A program made the position numbers and the translations under genes. Below the pieces are notes generated by a model. The model had not been told where the DNA came from and made no database searches. It saw only the letters and a program-made list of their open reading frames with translations. A stretch of 64,000 nucleotides of DNA from DATAUD01 sp035511075 (GTDB lineage Bacteria; Verrucomicrobiota; Verrucomicrobiia; Limisphaerales; Palsa-1400): positions 52,283 to 116,282 of the forward strand of contig DATKFW010000034.1 of assembly GCA_035511075.1 (NCBI GenBank). Direction: 5' to 3'. Positions 36,278 through 44,075 of the stretch are shown one piece after another. Numbering within the stretch: position 1 is the first letter of the stretch; the number at the start of each line of letters is the position of its first letter.

Positions 36278-36305
36278 ATATTACCGCGAATCCAGTTGCC
36301 GTCAA
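36278..36305 (-). promoter_or_regulatory. Sigma-70-type promoter for the nusA operon
   Basis: Minus strand: TTGACG (36305-36300), a 16-base spacer, then TAATAT (36283-36278). The start point would be near 36271, giving a leader of about 95 bases before nusA. Confidence 0.65.
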
Positions 36306-36380
36306 CCTGAAAATGCGCCAAAAAATGCTCCCCAAACTTTCAACTTTGCCCTCAGCGACAAGCTGTGCCACTCTCTTTCC

Positions 36381-36752
36381 ATGAGCAAGCCTTTGGCGCT
36401 GGTTTATTATTCCAATTTGCTGCCGGGCAGCCAGTTGATCAATCGGTTGCAGGACCTGGGCTACCGCGTTCAATCCCTGGAAGCTGTGGCTTTGATGCCG
36501 GCCGCATGCGAACGCGAAAAACCGCTGGTGGTCCTCGCCGAGCTGGTGCCCGTGGACCTTGCCTGCGCCGCCATTGAGCAATTGAAGAAAAATCCCGCCA
36601 CTCAGCATCTTCCCGTGCTCGCTTTTTCTCCCGTGCATGACCCTGCGACTCAGGAGTCGGCCATCAATGCGGGCGTCACCCTCCTGGCCGGCAACGCCGC
36701 CATCACCGAACAATTGCCCAAATTGCTCGATCAAGTCCTTCAAATTGAATGA
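36381..36752 (+). CDS. Receiver-like (CheY-fold) protein with Glu at the phosphorylation site
   Basis: A 123-residue single-domain protein with the alternating strand/helix pattern of response-regulator receivers. Strand 1 is 'LALVYYSN', strand 3 is 'LVVLAELVPVD', strand 4 is 'LPVLAFSP' and strand 5 is 'AGVTLLAGNAA'. At the place of the phospho-acceptor Asp ('LLDL..P') it has Glu54 ('LAELVP'), and the acidic pair after strand 1 and the strand-5 Lys are missing. It should not be phosphorylated and may be a protein-binding module. Its stop overlaps the hemQ start (ATGA), so it is translated together with hemQ. The receiver assignment is inferred from fold pattern only. Confidence 0.7.
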   Translation: MSKPLALVYYSNLLPGSQLINRLQDLGYRVQSLEAVALMPAACEREKPLVVLAELVPVDLACAAIEQLKKNPATQHLPVLAFSPVHDPATQESAINAGVTLLAGNAAITEQLPKLLDQVLQIE

Positions 36753-37570
36753 GAACCAATCTTCCGGTGATCAAACTGGATCGGGGCATCCACGCGATGC
36801 ACCTGTTTTATCGCGTCGATCGCGAGCGCTGGGCCCGCCTTCCGGACGGCCAATCGGATCGAAGCCGCACCCAACTGGAATCTCTCTGCGCCGCCAATGC
36901 CAATCCCTCGCACCCCCGGCTGATGACGTATGCCAACGTCGGCGCCAAGGCGGACCTGGCTTTCATTTTGCTGGCGGCGGGCCTCGCGGAAACCGGCCAG
37001 ATGCACCGCGATTTGGAGGCCTGTTTCCCACCGGGGACATTGCAGCGGGTCTTCTCCTATTTGAGCGTCACGGAGTTGACCGAGTATATGCCCACTGAGG
37101 AGGACAATCGCCGCCTGCTGGTCGAACAGGAAAAACTCGCCCCGGATTCCGACGCCTTTCAAAAACGCATGGCCGAACTGCTAGAGCGCATGCGTAATTA
37201 CGAAAAATACCGCCTCTACCCCGAAATGCCCGAGTGGGAGGTCATGGGCTTTTATCCGATGAGCAAACGCCGCGCCGCCGCCGACAACTGGTATGTCCTG
37301 GATTTCCCCACCCGCAAAAAATTGATGGCCGGCCACGCCCGTGTCGGGCGCAAATACGCCGGGCGCGTCTCGCAGTTGATCACCGGATCGGTCGGGCTGG
37401 ATGACTGGGAATGGGGTGTGACGCTCATGGCCCACCAGGTCGATGCGCTCAAGGAGATCGTTTACGAAATGCGCTTCGACGAAGTCAGCGCGCGGTTCGG
37501 GGACTTCGGCCCCTTCTTCGTCAACATGAAAATGTCCCCCGCGGAACTGTGGCCCCATCTCGGCCTCTGA
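36749..37570 (+). CDS. hemQ: Coproheme decarboxylase / chlorite dismutase family protein (HemQ)
   Basis: A 273-residue protein of the chlorite dismutase superfamily. The C-terminal half carries the marks of HemQ: 'EVMGFYPMSKRRA' with Tyr169 in the place of the catalytic Tyr, 'NWYVLDFPTRKKLMAGHARVGRKYAGRV' with the heme-ligand His196, 'QLITGSVGLDDWEWGVTLMA' and 'IVYEMRFDEVSARFGDFGPF'. HemQ turns coproheme into heme b using peroxide. The Arg needed by true chlorite dismutases for chlorite is not evident, so chlorite breakdown is unlikely. It is preceded by, and overlaps, the receiver-like gene. Confidence 0.9.
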   Translation: MRTNLPVIKLDRGIHAMHLFYRVDRERWARLPDGQSDRSRTQLESLCAANANPSHPRLMTYANVGAKADLAFILLAAGLAETGQMHRDLEACFPPGTLQRVFSYLSVTELTEYMPTEEDNRRLLVEQEKLAPDSDAFQKRMAELLERMRNYEKYRLYPEMPEWEVMGFYPMSKRRAAADNWYVLDFPTRKKLMAGHARVGRKYAGRVSQLITGSVGLDDWEWGVTLMAHQVDALKEIVYEMRFDEVSARFGDFGPFFVNMKMSPAELWPHLGL

Positions 37571-37591
37571 CCGCGGAGCCCCTGGGCGTCC

Positions 37592-38266
37592 CTACGCGAA
37601 TTGAATGCCGCCGAAGCACCGCGGCAGATGAAAATCAAATTCGTCCACTGGCGCCCACGATCCCCAGTGCGGATGCGATCCCTCATCGGCGCATTTGTAA
37701 AAATTGCCGCGCCATTCCTGCCCGCGAACCTCGCCCAAAGTTCCCACGTACCCCTCCAAAACGTCAAACGGCACGAAAAAATTCAGTTGCCAGCGCACCG
37801 GCCCGGTCATTTCCGGGTCGATGATTTTGGGCAGCGTCGATTGCACCTGGATCCTCCGCCCGATTTCCTCCGGTAGCCGCGTGAATTTCTTGAAACCGCC
37901 CGGCGCCCGCTCCGGGTCCTCGATGTAACAGCACAAATGCGCCCCGCCCGCGTTCATCTCCAGGTTGAAATAACCGGCGTCCCGTCGCGGTTGTATGAAA
38001 AACTCCACACAACTGTCCTTCCAAACTTCGTCCATGTAGTTGGTCCGCACCGAGCGCACGTACTGGTCCTGGATATCGAAGATTCCGCGCAGGCCCGCCG
38101 CGCCATAGACAAGCCTCACCTGCGTTCGCGGCCGATGCGCCCCGCCTTCGCCCCGGAATTGATCGACCTGCGCCGTTTGCGCGCTTTTCCACGCGTTATC
38201 GTTCCAATCCGCCCCCCCTTCCGGCAGCGCCTCGACCCATTCCGCGCAATACCTGTATGCGCTCAA
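37592..38266 (-). CDS. CBM9-like carbohydrate-binding protein
   Basis: A 224-residue beta-sandwich protein resembling carbohydrate-binding family 9-like proteins: 'DNAWKSAQTAQVDQF', 'QVRLVYGAAGLRGIFDIQDQYVRS', 'VWKDSCVEFFIQP', 'YFNLEMNAGGAHLCCYI' and 'GNFYKCADEGSHPHWGSWAPV'. No signal peptide is seen, which is odd for this group. The best start is a TTG at 38266 that overlaps the DUF1501 stop as TTGA; the frame stays open upstream to 38827, but that part is antisense-like shadow of DUF1501. Coupled with DUF1501 it may assist a glycan-related secreted system. Confidence 0.75.
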   Translation of the reverse strand: MSAYRYCAEWVEALPEGGADWNDNAWKSAQTAQVDQFRGEGGAHRPRTQVRLVYGAAGLRGIFDIQDQYVRSVRTNYMDEVWKDSCVEFFIQPRRDAGYFNLEMNAGGAHLCCYIEDPERAPGGFKKFTRLPEEIGRRIQVQSTLPKIIDPEMTGPVRWQLNFFVPFDVLEGYVGTLGEVRGQEWRGNFYKCADEGSHPHWGSWAPVDEFDFHLPRCFGGIQFA

Positions 38267-39684
38267 GCGAACAATTCCATGATCGGCTTTCCCACCCCGT
38301 CCCGCGTCACGTAGAAGGGCCGCCTCTCGATCTCGTAGGACAGCCGCGGCGAAATTCCAAGCGCGTGGTAGATGGTCGCGTGCAAATCCTCGATGACGAC
38401 ACGGTCCTTGATCGTTTTGCACGGGCGCTCCTCCGCCGTCAACCCATGTAAATGCCCGCGCTTGATGCCGCCGCCCAACAGCAGCACGCTCCCCGCGTCG
38501 GTGAAATGCCGGTGCATTCCGTAAAACTTCATCTCGTCCACTTTTGCCGGCACCTCCACCTGGTCCTTGACCGGTTTGTCCGGTTTGCCTTCCAGAAGCG
38601 CGTCCCGGCTGAATTCGCTGGCCAGCACGATGAGCGTGCGGTCCAGCAAACCGCGCTCCTCCAAATCCAGCACCAATTGCGCGATCGGCCCATCCACCGT
38701 CTTCTTCAGGTCCGCCGCCCGCGTGTGGCCGTTTTCGTGGGTGTCCCAATATTGAAATGGAATATATTCGGACGTCACTTCGATGAACCGCGCGCCCGCC
38801 TCCGTCAAACGCCGCGCCAGCAAGCATCCCAACCCGAACCGCCCCGTGTCGTATTTCTGGTAAATCTCCTTTTTCTCCAGTGAGAGATCGAACGCCGCCG
38901 CCGCCGGCGAACTCAGCAGGCGATGCGCGTTATCCATCGAACGCAAAAGCGATTCCTTTTGGTAATCGCTGCCAAATTCCCCGACCGGGCTTTTGGCAAC
39001 CAGCGCCTTGTAAAACTTCTCCCGGTTCTGAAACCGCGTCGGGCTCATCCCTTCGGGCGGGCGAACACTCTCGACGGCATCGGCCGGATTGGCGATGAGG
39101 AACGGCCCAAATTCCCCGCCTAGAAAGCCGGCGGTATGAAACGCCTTCTCTTCCTCACTTTCGCCCACGTCAAAACGCTGTCCGATGTCAATAAAAGCCG
39201 GCACCGCCGGATTCTTCGGACCCAGCGTTCGCGCGATCACCGCCCCCAAATGCGGGGCGGCGACGGTTTGCGGCGGAGCGTAACCGGTGTGCCATTGATA
39301 CTGGTGCCGCGAGTGGAGGATGAACCCCAGATCGCCGGCCGTGTACGACCGGATCAGCGTTCCGCGATCCATCACCGACGCGGTCCTCTCAAGCCCCTGC
39401 GAGAATTTAATGTTGTCCACCGCCGTGTCGATCTGCGGAAACGTGCTAAGCATGTCACTGGCCGGCATCCCCTTGCTGAAGGCCACATAACGCTTTGGAT
39501 CAAACGTTTCGGTCGCCGCCATTCCCCCAGCCATCCAGAGCACGATCACCGTGTCGGCGCTCGGCGCTATTCGGGCGTCTTCATCCGCCATTACCCGCCG
39601 CGGATAACCTGCCGTCAGCGCGCCGAGCGTTGCCGCGCCGGCCGTCTTCAAAAAATCACGCCTGTTCCAATCACGATTCATCAT
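38263..39684 (-). CDS. DUF1501 protein (sulfatase-like fold), Tat-exported
   Basis: A 473-residue protein with a Tat signal ('DWNRRDFLKTAGAATLGALTAG') and the DUF1501 pattern: 'TVIVLWMAGGMAATETFDPK', 'LIRSYTAGDLGFILHSRHQYQWHTGY', 'GARFIEVTSEYIPFQYWDTHENG', 'LDRTLIVLASEFSRD', 'HFTDAGSVLLLGGGIKRGHLHG' and 'DLHATIYHALGI'. The family resembles alkaline-phosphatase/sulfatase enzymes. It pairs almost always with PSCyt1/DUF1549/DUF1553 proteins, encoded 26 bases upstream here. Function is unproven; a role with polysaccharides is often assumed. It starts with ATG-ATG at 39684/39681. Confidence 0.92.
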   Translation of the reverse strand: MMNRDWNRRDFLKTAGAATLGALTAGYPRRVMADEDARIAPSADTVIVLWMAGGMAATETFDPKRYVAFSKGMPASDMLSTFPQIDTAVDNIKFSQGLERTASVMDRGTLIRSYTAGDLGFILHSRHQYQWHTGYAPPQTVAAPHLGAVIARTLGPKNPAVPAFIDIGQRFDVGESEEEKAFHTAGFLGGEFGPFLIANPADAVESVRPPEGMSPTRFQNREKFYKALVAKSPVGEFGSDYQKESLLRSMDNAHRLLSSPAAAAFDLSLEKKEIYQKYDTGRFGLGCLLARRLTEAGARFIEVTSEYIPFQYWDTHENGHTRAADLKKTVDGPIAQLVLDLEERGLLDRTLIVLASEFSRDALLEGKPDKPVKDQVEVPAKVDEMKFYGMHRHFTDAGSVLLLGGGIKRGHLHGLTAEERPCKTIKDRVVIEDLHATIYHALGISPRLSYEIERRPFYVTRDGVGKPIMELFA

Positions 39685-39710
39685 AGTATTTGCTCAGCGG
39701 AGATTAGCTC

Positions 39711-42167
39711 CTAATAGATCAATTGAAATTCCGGCAGCATCACCATCGCCCACAGGAAATCCTCGATCCCGTCCGGTCCCGGTTCTTTGACGAGCAACCC
39801 CTCCGCCGTCTTCAATTCCTCCGGCGTCGGCTCCCGCCCGACGGCCCCCAGGTAAATCGAGCGGACTAGGTCCGGCGCGGAAACCTTCTCCTTGACAATG
39901 ATTGCCGCGCCTTGTTTGAGCGCGTCGGCCAACGTCCGGCCGTTGGTCAATTCCAGCGCCTCCAACGTCGTCGCCTCACTGCTCCGGGTGGTCACCACTT
40001 GTTCGCGGTTGGGACGCCCCATGGCCGTCATCAGCGGGTCCGCGGCCACCAACGACGCCCTCACCACGCCCTGATGCAGCTTCGCGAATCGAATCGCAAT
40101 CAAATCCCGCCCCAATCCCCACGGCTGGATTTCCCCCGTTCCCAACACGCTGGCAGGCGTCCAGCCCGTCGTCGAGACACGCGGCTGTTCCCAGCCCGCG
40201 ACCTCCCGTTCCGTCACGACCCATGATGCGTCGGTCACAAAGTCCATCACCTTCTTGCCGGACCGCCCCCGGACACGCGCATAAACATACAATCCGGCCG
40301 GGTTATTGGTGCCCGGCGAGCCGGGGGCATTGACCGCGTGGACGGCGATGACATTGTTCCCGCGATTCAACCAGTGCTGCATGTCAATCATATAGGGCCT
40401 GGAGGAATCGTCGCCCGAGCCCGCCTTGTGGCCGTTGACAAACAATTCAAAGCTGTTGTCGCACACCACCAGGGCCACCGCCTCTTCCGGCGCGGCGGAT
40501 AGATGCACCGTTTTTCGGGCGTAAATGTCCCCGGCTTTGGCCGTTTCGGCGGCGCGGGGATCGTTCCAGATCCATTCTGCCGTCTTCTTCGCGCCAAACT
40601 CTTTCTTGGCTTGTTCTCCGATGCCAATGTCCGCGTCCGCGCTGGTGTAACCCGCTCCCGTCAAGGATGACAAAATATCCCGAAATTCCTCGGCGGACAG
40701 CCGCCGCACTTCCGGGCCTGCAAATACATAATTAGTCCCCGCTGCCCCTCCCAAATCCACCGCCGGCAATTGGTAGGCGCGCGAAGTCATGATCAGCTCC
40801 ATCGTGTGTTTCAAGTCGTAGTGATGCGCCGTCAGGTCCTCGGCCAGCCAATCCAGGAGGTCCTGGTCCCACGCCACTTGCTGCATGTCATCCACCGGTT
40901 CGATCAATCCCCGCCCCAGAAACCGCGCCCAGAGCCGGTTGACAATCGTCCGCGTCAACCGCCCATCTTTCGGGCAGGTCAGCACTCGCGCCAGATCGTC
41001 CAAACGCTCCTCCTTGTTCGTCGTCGCGGCAATCTCCCCCAATTGCGGGAAAAGGAATTTCGTCGCCGCCTGCTGCCCCGTCGGCGCGTCGCAACGATAG
41101 ATTTCCAATGGCTTGTCGCTAAAAATGTTGGCAAAGCCGTAGGCGTCAGACAATTGCCAGTCGTTGATAAAACTGTCGTGGCACGAGGCGCACTTGAGGT
41201 TCAGACCCAGGAAAACCTGCGAGATGTTTTGCGCCGCCTGCATCTGCGGCATTTGGCTGGCGTTAACCGTGCCCCGCCACACGATTCCCTTGATGAACCC
41301 CTCCGACGCCGCGCCCGGATCGACCAATTCCCTGACGAATTGGTCGTAAGGCATATTGCTCGATAGCGCGCCGTAAAGCCATCGGGTGATCTGTTCCCGC
41401 CCGCCGTCAATATAGCCCGTCCCCCTGTAATCATTTCGCAACAGGTCGTTCCAAAACGTCAACCAATTCTGCGCATACGCGGCGTTGCGCGAAAGAAGGT
41501 CTCGAACCAACGCCCTCCGCTTGTCCGCTTTGCGGCTCGATTCAAACGCCTGGAGCTCCTGCCCCGTCGGGACCAATCCGATTGTGTCAAGATAAGCCCG
41601 CCGGGCAAAGATGCGGTCGCTCACCGGCGCAGGCGGCGTGACTTTGTGCTCCCGGAAATAAACATCGACGAACCGGTCCACCGGATTGATTTCGATTCCC
41701 GCTGCCGGAACTTCCGGCAGACGCGGGTCCAGGTTCTTCGGTGGGATCGGGCCGAAACCGATCTCCGGGTCCCACACCACCCCTTGATCGATCCACGCCC
41801 GAAGCAACCCGACCTCTTCTGCCGTCAGTTTCTTGCCTTTCTTCGGCATGACTTCATCCGGATCGGTGCCCGCGACCAGCGCGATCAGGTGGCTCTCGGC
41901 GCTTTTTCCGGGAATGGCGGCGGGACCCGAATCGCCGCCTTTAAGCAATGTCTCGCGCGAATCGATTCGCAATCCGCCCCGCCCTCTGCCACGCCCGTGA
42001 CACCGGATGCAGCTCGCCTCAAAAATCGGTTTGACTTCGACGCCGAAATCGACGCGATGTTTTGCGGGCGGCGGCAGCGCGTTGATTTGTTCGGGGGTCA
42101 GGGCCGCCCCGCTCGAAAGCGCCAGGCTGCAACCGGCAGCAAAGATTGCGGCGAGTTTGGATTTCAT
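39711..42167 (-). CDS. PSCyt1-DUF1549-DUF1553 cytochrome-type protein
   Basis: A 818-residue secreted protein. After a signal peptide ('LAAIFAAGCSLALSSGAA') comes a PSCyt1 cytochrome-like domain with heme motif 'CIRCH' (about 53-57), then DUF1549 (about 155-340) with a second CxxCH, 'CASCH', and DUF1553 in two parts. Between the DUF1553 parts lies an insertion of about 160 residues resembling a beta-galactosidase-type jelly roll ('ARKTVHLSAAPEEAVALVVC', 'FELFVNGHKAGSGDD', 'WLNRGNNVIAVHAVNA'). The set of domains is typical of Planctomycetes and Verrucomicrobia. Electron transfer or sugar oxidation outside the cell is possible but unproven. Confidence 0.93.
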   Translation of the reverse strand: MKSKLAAIFAAGCSLALSSGAALTPEQINALPPPAKHRVDFGVEVKPIFEASCIRCHGRGRGRGGLRIDSRETLLKGGDSGPAAIPGKSAESHLIALVAGTDPDEVMPKKGKKLTAEEVGLLRAWIDQGVVWDPEIGFGPIPPKNLDPRLPEVPAAGIEINPVDRFVDVYFREHKVTPPAPVSDRIFARRAYLDTIGLVPTGQELQAFESSRKADKRRALVRDLLSRNAAYAQNWLTFWNDLLRNDYRGTGYIDGGREQITRWLYGALSSNMPYDQFVRELVDPGAASEGFIKGIVWRGTVNASQMPQMQAAQNISQVFLGLNLKCASCHDSFINDWQLSDAYGFANIFSDKPLEIYRCDAPTGQQAATKFLFPQLGEIAATTNKEERLDDLARVLTCPKDGRLTRTIVNRLWARFLGRGLIEPVDDMQQVAWDQDLLDWLAEDLTAHHYDLKHTMELIMTSRAYQLPAVDLGGAAGTNYVFAGPEVRRLSAEEFRDILSSLTGAGYTSADADIGIGEQAKKEFGAKKTAEWIWNDPRAAETAKAGDIYARKTVHLSAAPEEAVALVVCDNSFELFVNGHKAGSGDDSSRPYMIDMQHWLNRGNNVIAVHAVNAPGSPGTNNPAGLYVYARVRGRSGKKVMDFVTDASWVVTEREVAGWEQPRVSTTGWTPASVLGTGEIQPWGLGRDLIAIRFAKLHQGVVRASLVAADPLMTAMGRPNREQVVTTRSSEATTLEALELTNGRTLADALKQGAAIIVKEKVSAPDLVRSIYLGAVGREPTPEELKTAEGLLVKEPGPDGIEDFLWAMVMLPEFQLIY

Positions 42168-42283
42168 CTAGACCTCATACTATCACTATCCTGGACGAAG
42201 ATAGAGGCAATTATAATCATCCCACGCGATTCAACCGGGCGCACCTCATTTTTTGGAATTGCCATTTTTCCGGGGGGTGAGCA

Positions 42284-42299
42284 GCACCGGATGCGGTGC
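42284..42299. repeat. Short perfect hairpin between DUF1080/ThuA and PSCyt1 genes
   Basis: GCACCG-GATG-CGGTGC, six-base arms with a four-base loop. No T run follows on either strand, so it is not a standard terminator. It lies in the 206-base gap between the two minus-strand genes. Confidence 0.5.
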
Positions 42300-42373
42300 C
42301 TCTCTCGTCTGTTCTGAATCCGCGAGCCCCAAATTCGTCTGGGTCTTGAACGTTCTCGGTTAGCGACCCCTCT

Positions 42374-43906
42374 TCACTTGCCTTTTGGATCCAGGTTCTG
42401 CTTCAAATCATCCTCCGTCACCGTGCTTTCGACCCCGTCGGCAGGCACCTCCGCTTTCGCTATCCAAAGGATGCCATTCAAAACGATTTTCCGAAAATTA
42501 TCGTTCCCCCAATTCTTGTGGTAATGCGCCCCGGTAAATCCAAAACCGCGCCCCCCGTCAGGCCTCTCGAATGCCCACGCCACGATGGCCGGTTCTCCAT
42601 TGCGGACCGACTCCCGCACCGCTGGATTCCCCGAATGCGGCCCATCAGGCCGGTCCATCGTGCTCGCCGGGGGAATGGCCGAAAGAATGGGCGTGACCCC
42701 TTTCATGCCGTCCGGAAACCGCAAATGAAAATACCACTCGTCCCTGATTTCAAACGGTTTGACGCCGCGCGTTATCGGGTGGTCGGGCATCGTAGCAAAA
42801 TCGGCCTTCCATACCGGGTTGACCGACCAATTCGGTTCATACGCGCCCCCAAGCCAGTCCAGATACTCTTTTTCACCCTTCTCCGGCGTCACCTCCACCG
42901 CCCAATGAATGGCCGCCAAACCGACGCCTTTATCCATCAGCGCGCCGATTTGCTGTAAATGGTCGTCCTGCAGCAACGCGTGTTGCGGGCCGCCGTCCAT
43001 TGAAAGCACAATCGCATCGGCCCCGTCAAAGGCATCTGCCGCCGTGGGCCACCCGTTGGTATAGACAACTGTCTCGATGTCCGGAACGCTGCGCAGACAT
43101 TGCTGCAACAGCAGACACCCGGCGTTGTACTCGTGCTCGCCCGGCCCGTGGCTGGGTGTGCCCGCGACAAACACGATTTTCTTGCCGCCCAGTTTCTCGT
43201 TTATCCGCAAATCGCGAAACTCCACCGTCATCGGCTCTCCGTGATGCAATTGCAGGCCGATGATCCCCGTGGCGGCGAATTTGCCCGTTTCATCGTCCAC
43301 CACGTCAATCATTTCCTTGCCGTTGATAAATTGCTGGAGATGGTCGCCTTTGGCGATGATGACGTAATCGTTCCAATCCCCCTTGTGAATTTCATTTTCC
43401 AAATCGGCCGCACTCCCCAGCGAACCGACTACTTCCTTGGTCCCGTCCGCATGAATGACCAGCTTTTGGCCGCGCGAGGCCAGAATGCCCCGTTCCTTCT
43501 CCTCGTACAATCCGCCCGTGTAATTCGGCCCCGCCTCCATGTCCGCCTGGTAACCGGCCATCACCCAATACGAGGGCTTGACGACCTTGCTACGGTATTG
43601 GATCCCGGAATTGGCGAAACCCACGTCATTGTTTGCAACGATTTTAAACGAGCAGCGCATCTCAAAATCGCCCGGCTGCCCGTTGGTCCAGATCAAAAAT
43701 GTATTTTCCTGCGCCGGCTTTTCCTTGGTCGTCTGGCCCACGATGGCCCCGTCCCTTACCGACCACAGGTCCGGGCTGCCGGACCATCCCGTGAGGTCCT
43801 GGCCGTTGAACATGCTCACGAACCCCGGCTCCGCCCTCAAAGAACCCCCGCGCGCCACAAGGCACGCCACGCCGACGGCAATGAATCCGCTGATATTTAA
43901 TCTCAT
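42374..43906 (-). CDS. Secreted DUF1080 (LamG-like) / ThuA two-domain protein
   Basis: A 510-residue protein. A signal peptide ('ISGFIAVGVACLVARGGSLRA') is followed by a DUF1080/3-keto-disaccharide hydrolase domain (about 27-235: 'FVSMFNGQDLTGWSGSPDLWSVRDGAIVGQT', 'FANSGIQYRS', 'DWNDYVIIAKGDHLQQFING'). A ThuA domain follows (about 240-490: 'KKIVFVAGTPSHGPGEHEYNAGCLLL', 'AIHWAVE', 'FGFTGAHYHKNW'). DUF1080 proteins include 3-keto-glycoside hydrolases, and ThuA-like domains act on trehalulose and other disaccharides. The pair suggests extracellular or periplasmic breakdown of oxidised glycosides. It is the first gene of a minus-strand run with the PSCyt1, DUF1501 and CBM9 genes. Confidence 0.9.
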   Translation of the reverse strand: MRLNISGFIAVGVACLVARGGSLRAEPGFVSMFNGQDLTGWSGSPDLWSVRDGAIVGQTTKEKPAQENTFLIWTNGQPGDFEMRCSFKIVANNDVGFANSGIQYRSKVVKPSYWVMAGYQADMEAGPNYTGGLYEEKERGILASRGQKLVIHADGTKEVVGSLGSAADLENEIHKGDWNDYVIIAKGDHLQQFINGKEMIDVVDDETGKFAATGIIGLQLHHGEPMTVEFRDLRINEKLGGKKIVFVAGTPSHGPGEHEYNAGCLLLQQCLRSVPDIETVVYTNGWPTAADAFDGADAIVLSMDGGPQHALLQDDHLQQIGALMDKGVGLAAIHWAVEVTPEKGEKEYLDWLGGAYEPNWSVNPVWKADFATMPDHPITRGVKPFEIRDEWYFHLRFPDGMKGVTPILSAIPPASTMDRPDGPHSGNPAVRESVRNGEPAIVAWAFERPDGGRGFGFTGAHYHKNWGNDNFRKIVLNGILWIAKAEVPADGVESTVTEDDLKQNLDPKGK

Positions 43907-44075
43907 GATTCCAGCAGCCTACAGAGTTCCTCGCCCAACTTCAACTGCTCAAATGGCGCTGATGTTTATTGCATTATTATTCGCCTCTGATAAGAATCAA
44001 TTCCGCCAAGTGAAGCCAAAGAAAAAGAACTGGCGCGTTGTTTGCAAAGGACAATCAAAACATCAAAAATTATCT

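Noticed and set aside
38267..38827. Upstream extension of the CBM9-like frame to 38827
   Set aside because: The text before the TTG at 38266 is antisense-like and rich in Gly and Arg, overlapping DUF1501 in another phase.
42284..42299. Hairpin as terminator of the DUF1080/ThuA gene
   Set aside because: No T run on either strand; kept only as a repeat.
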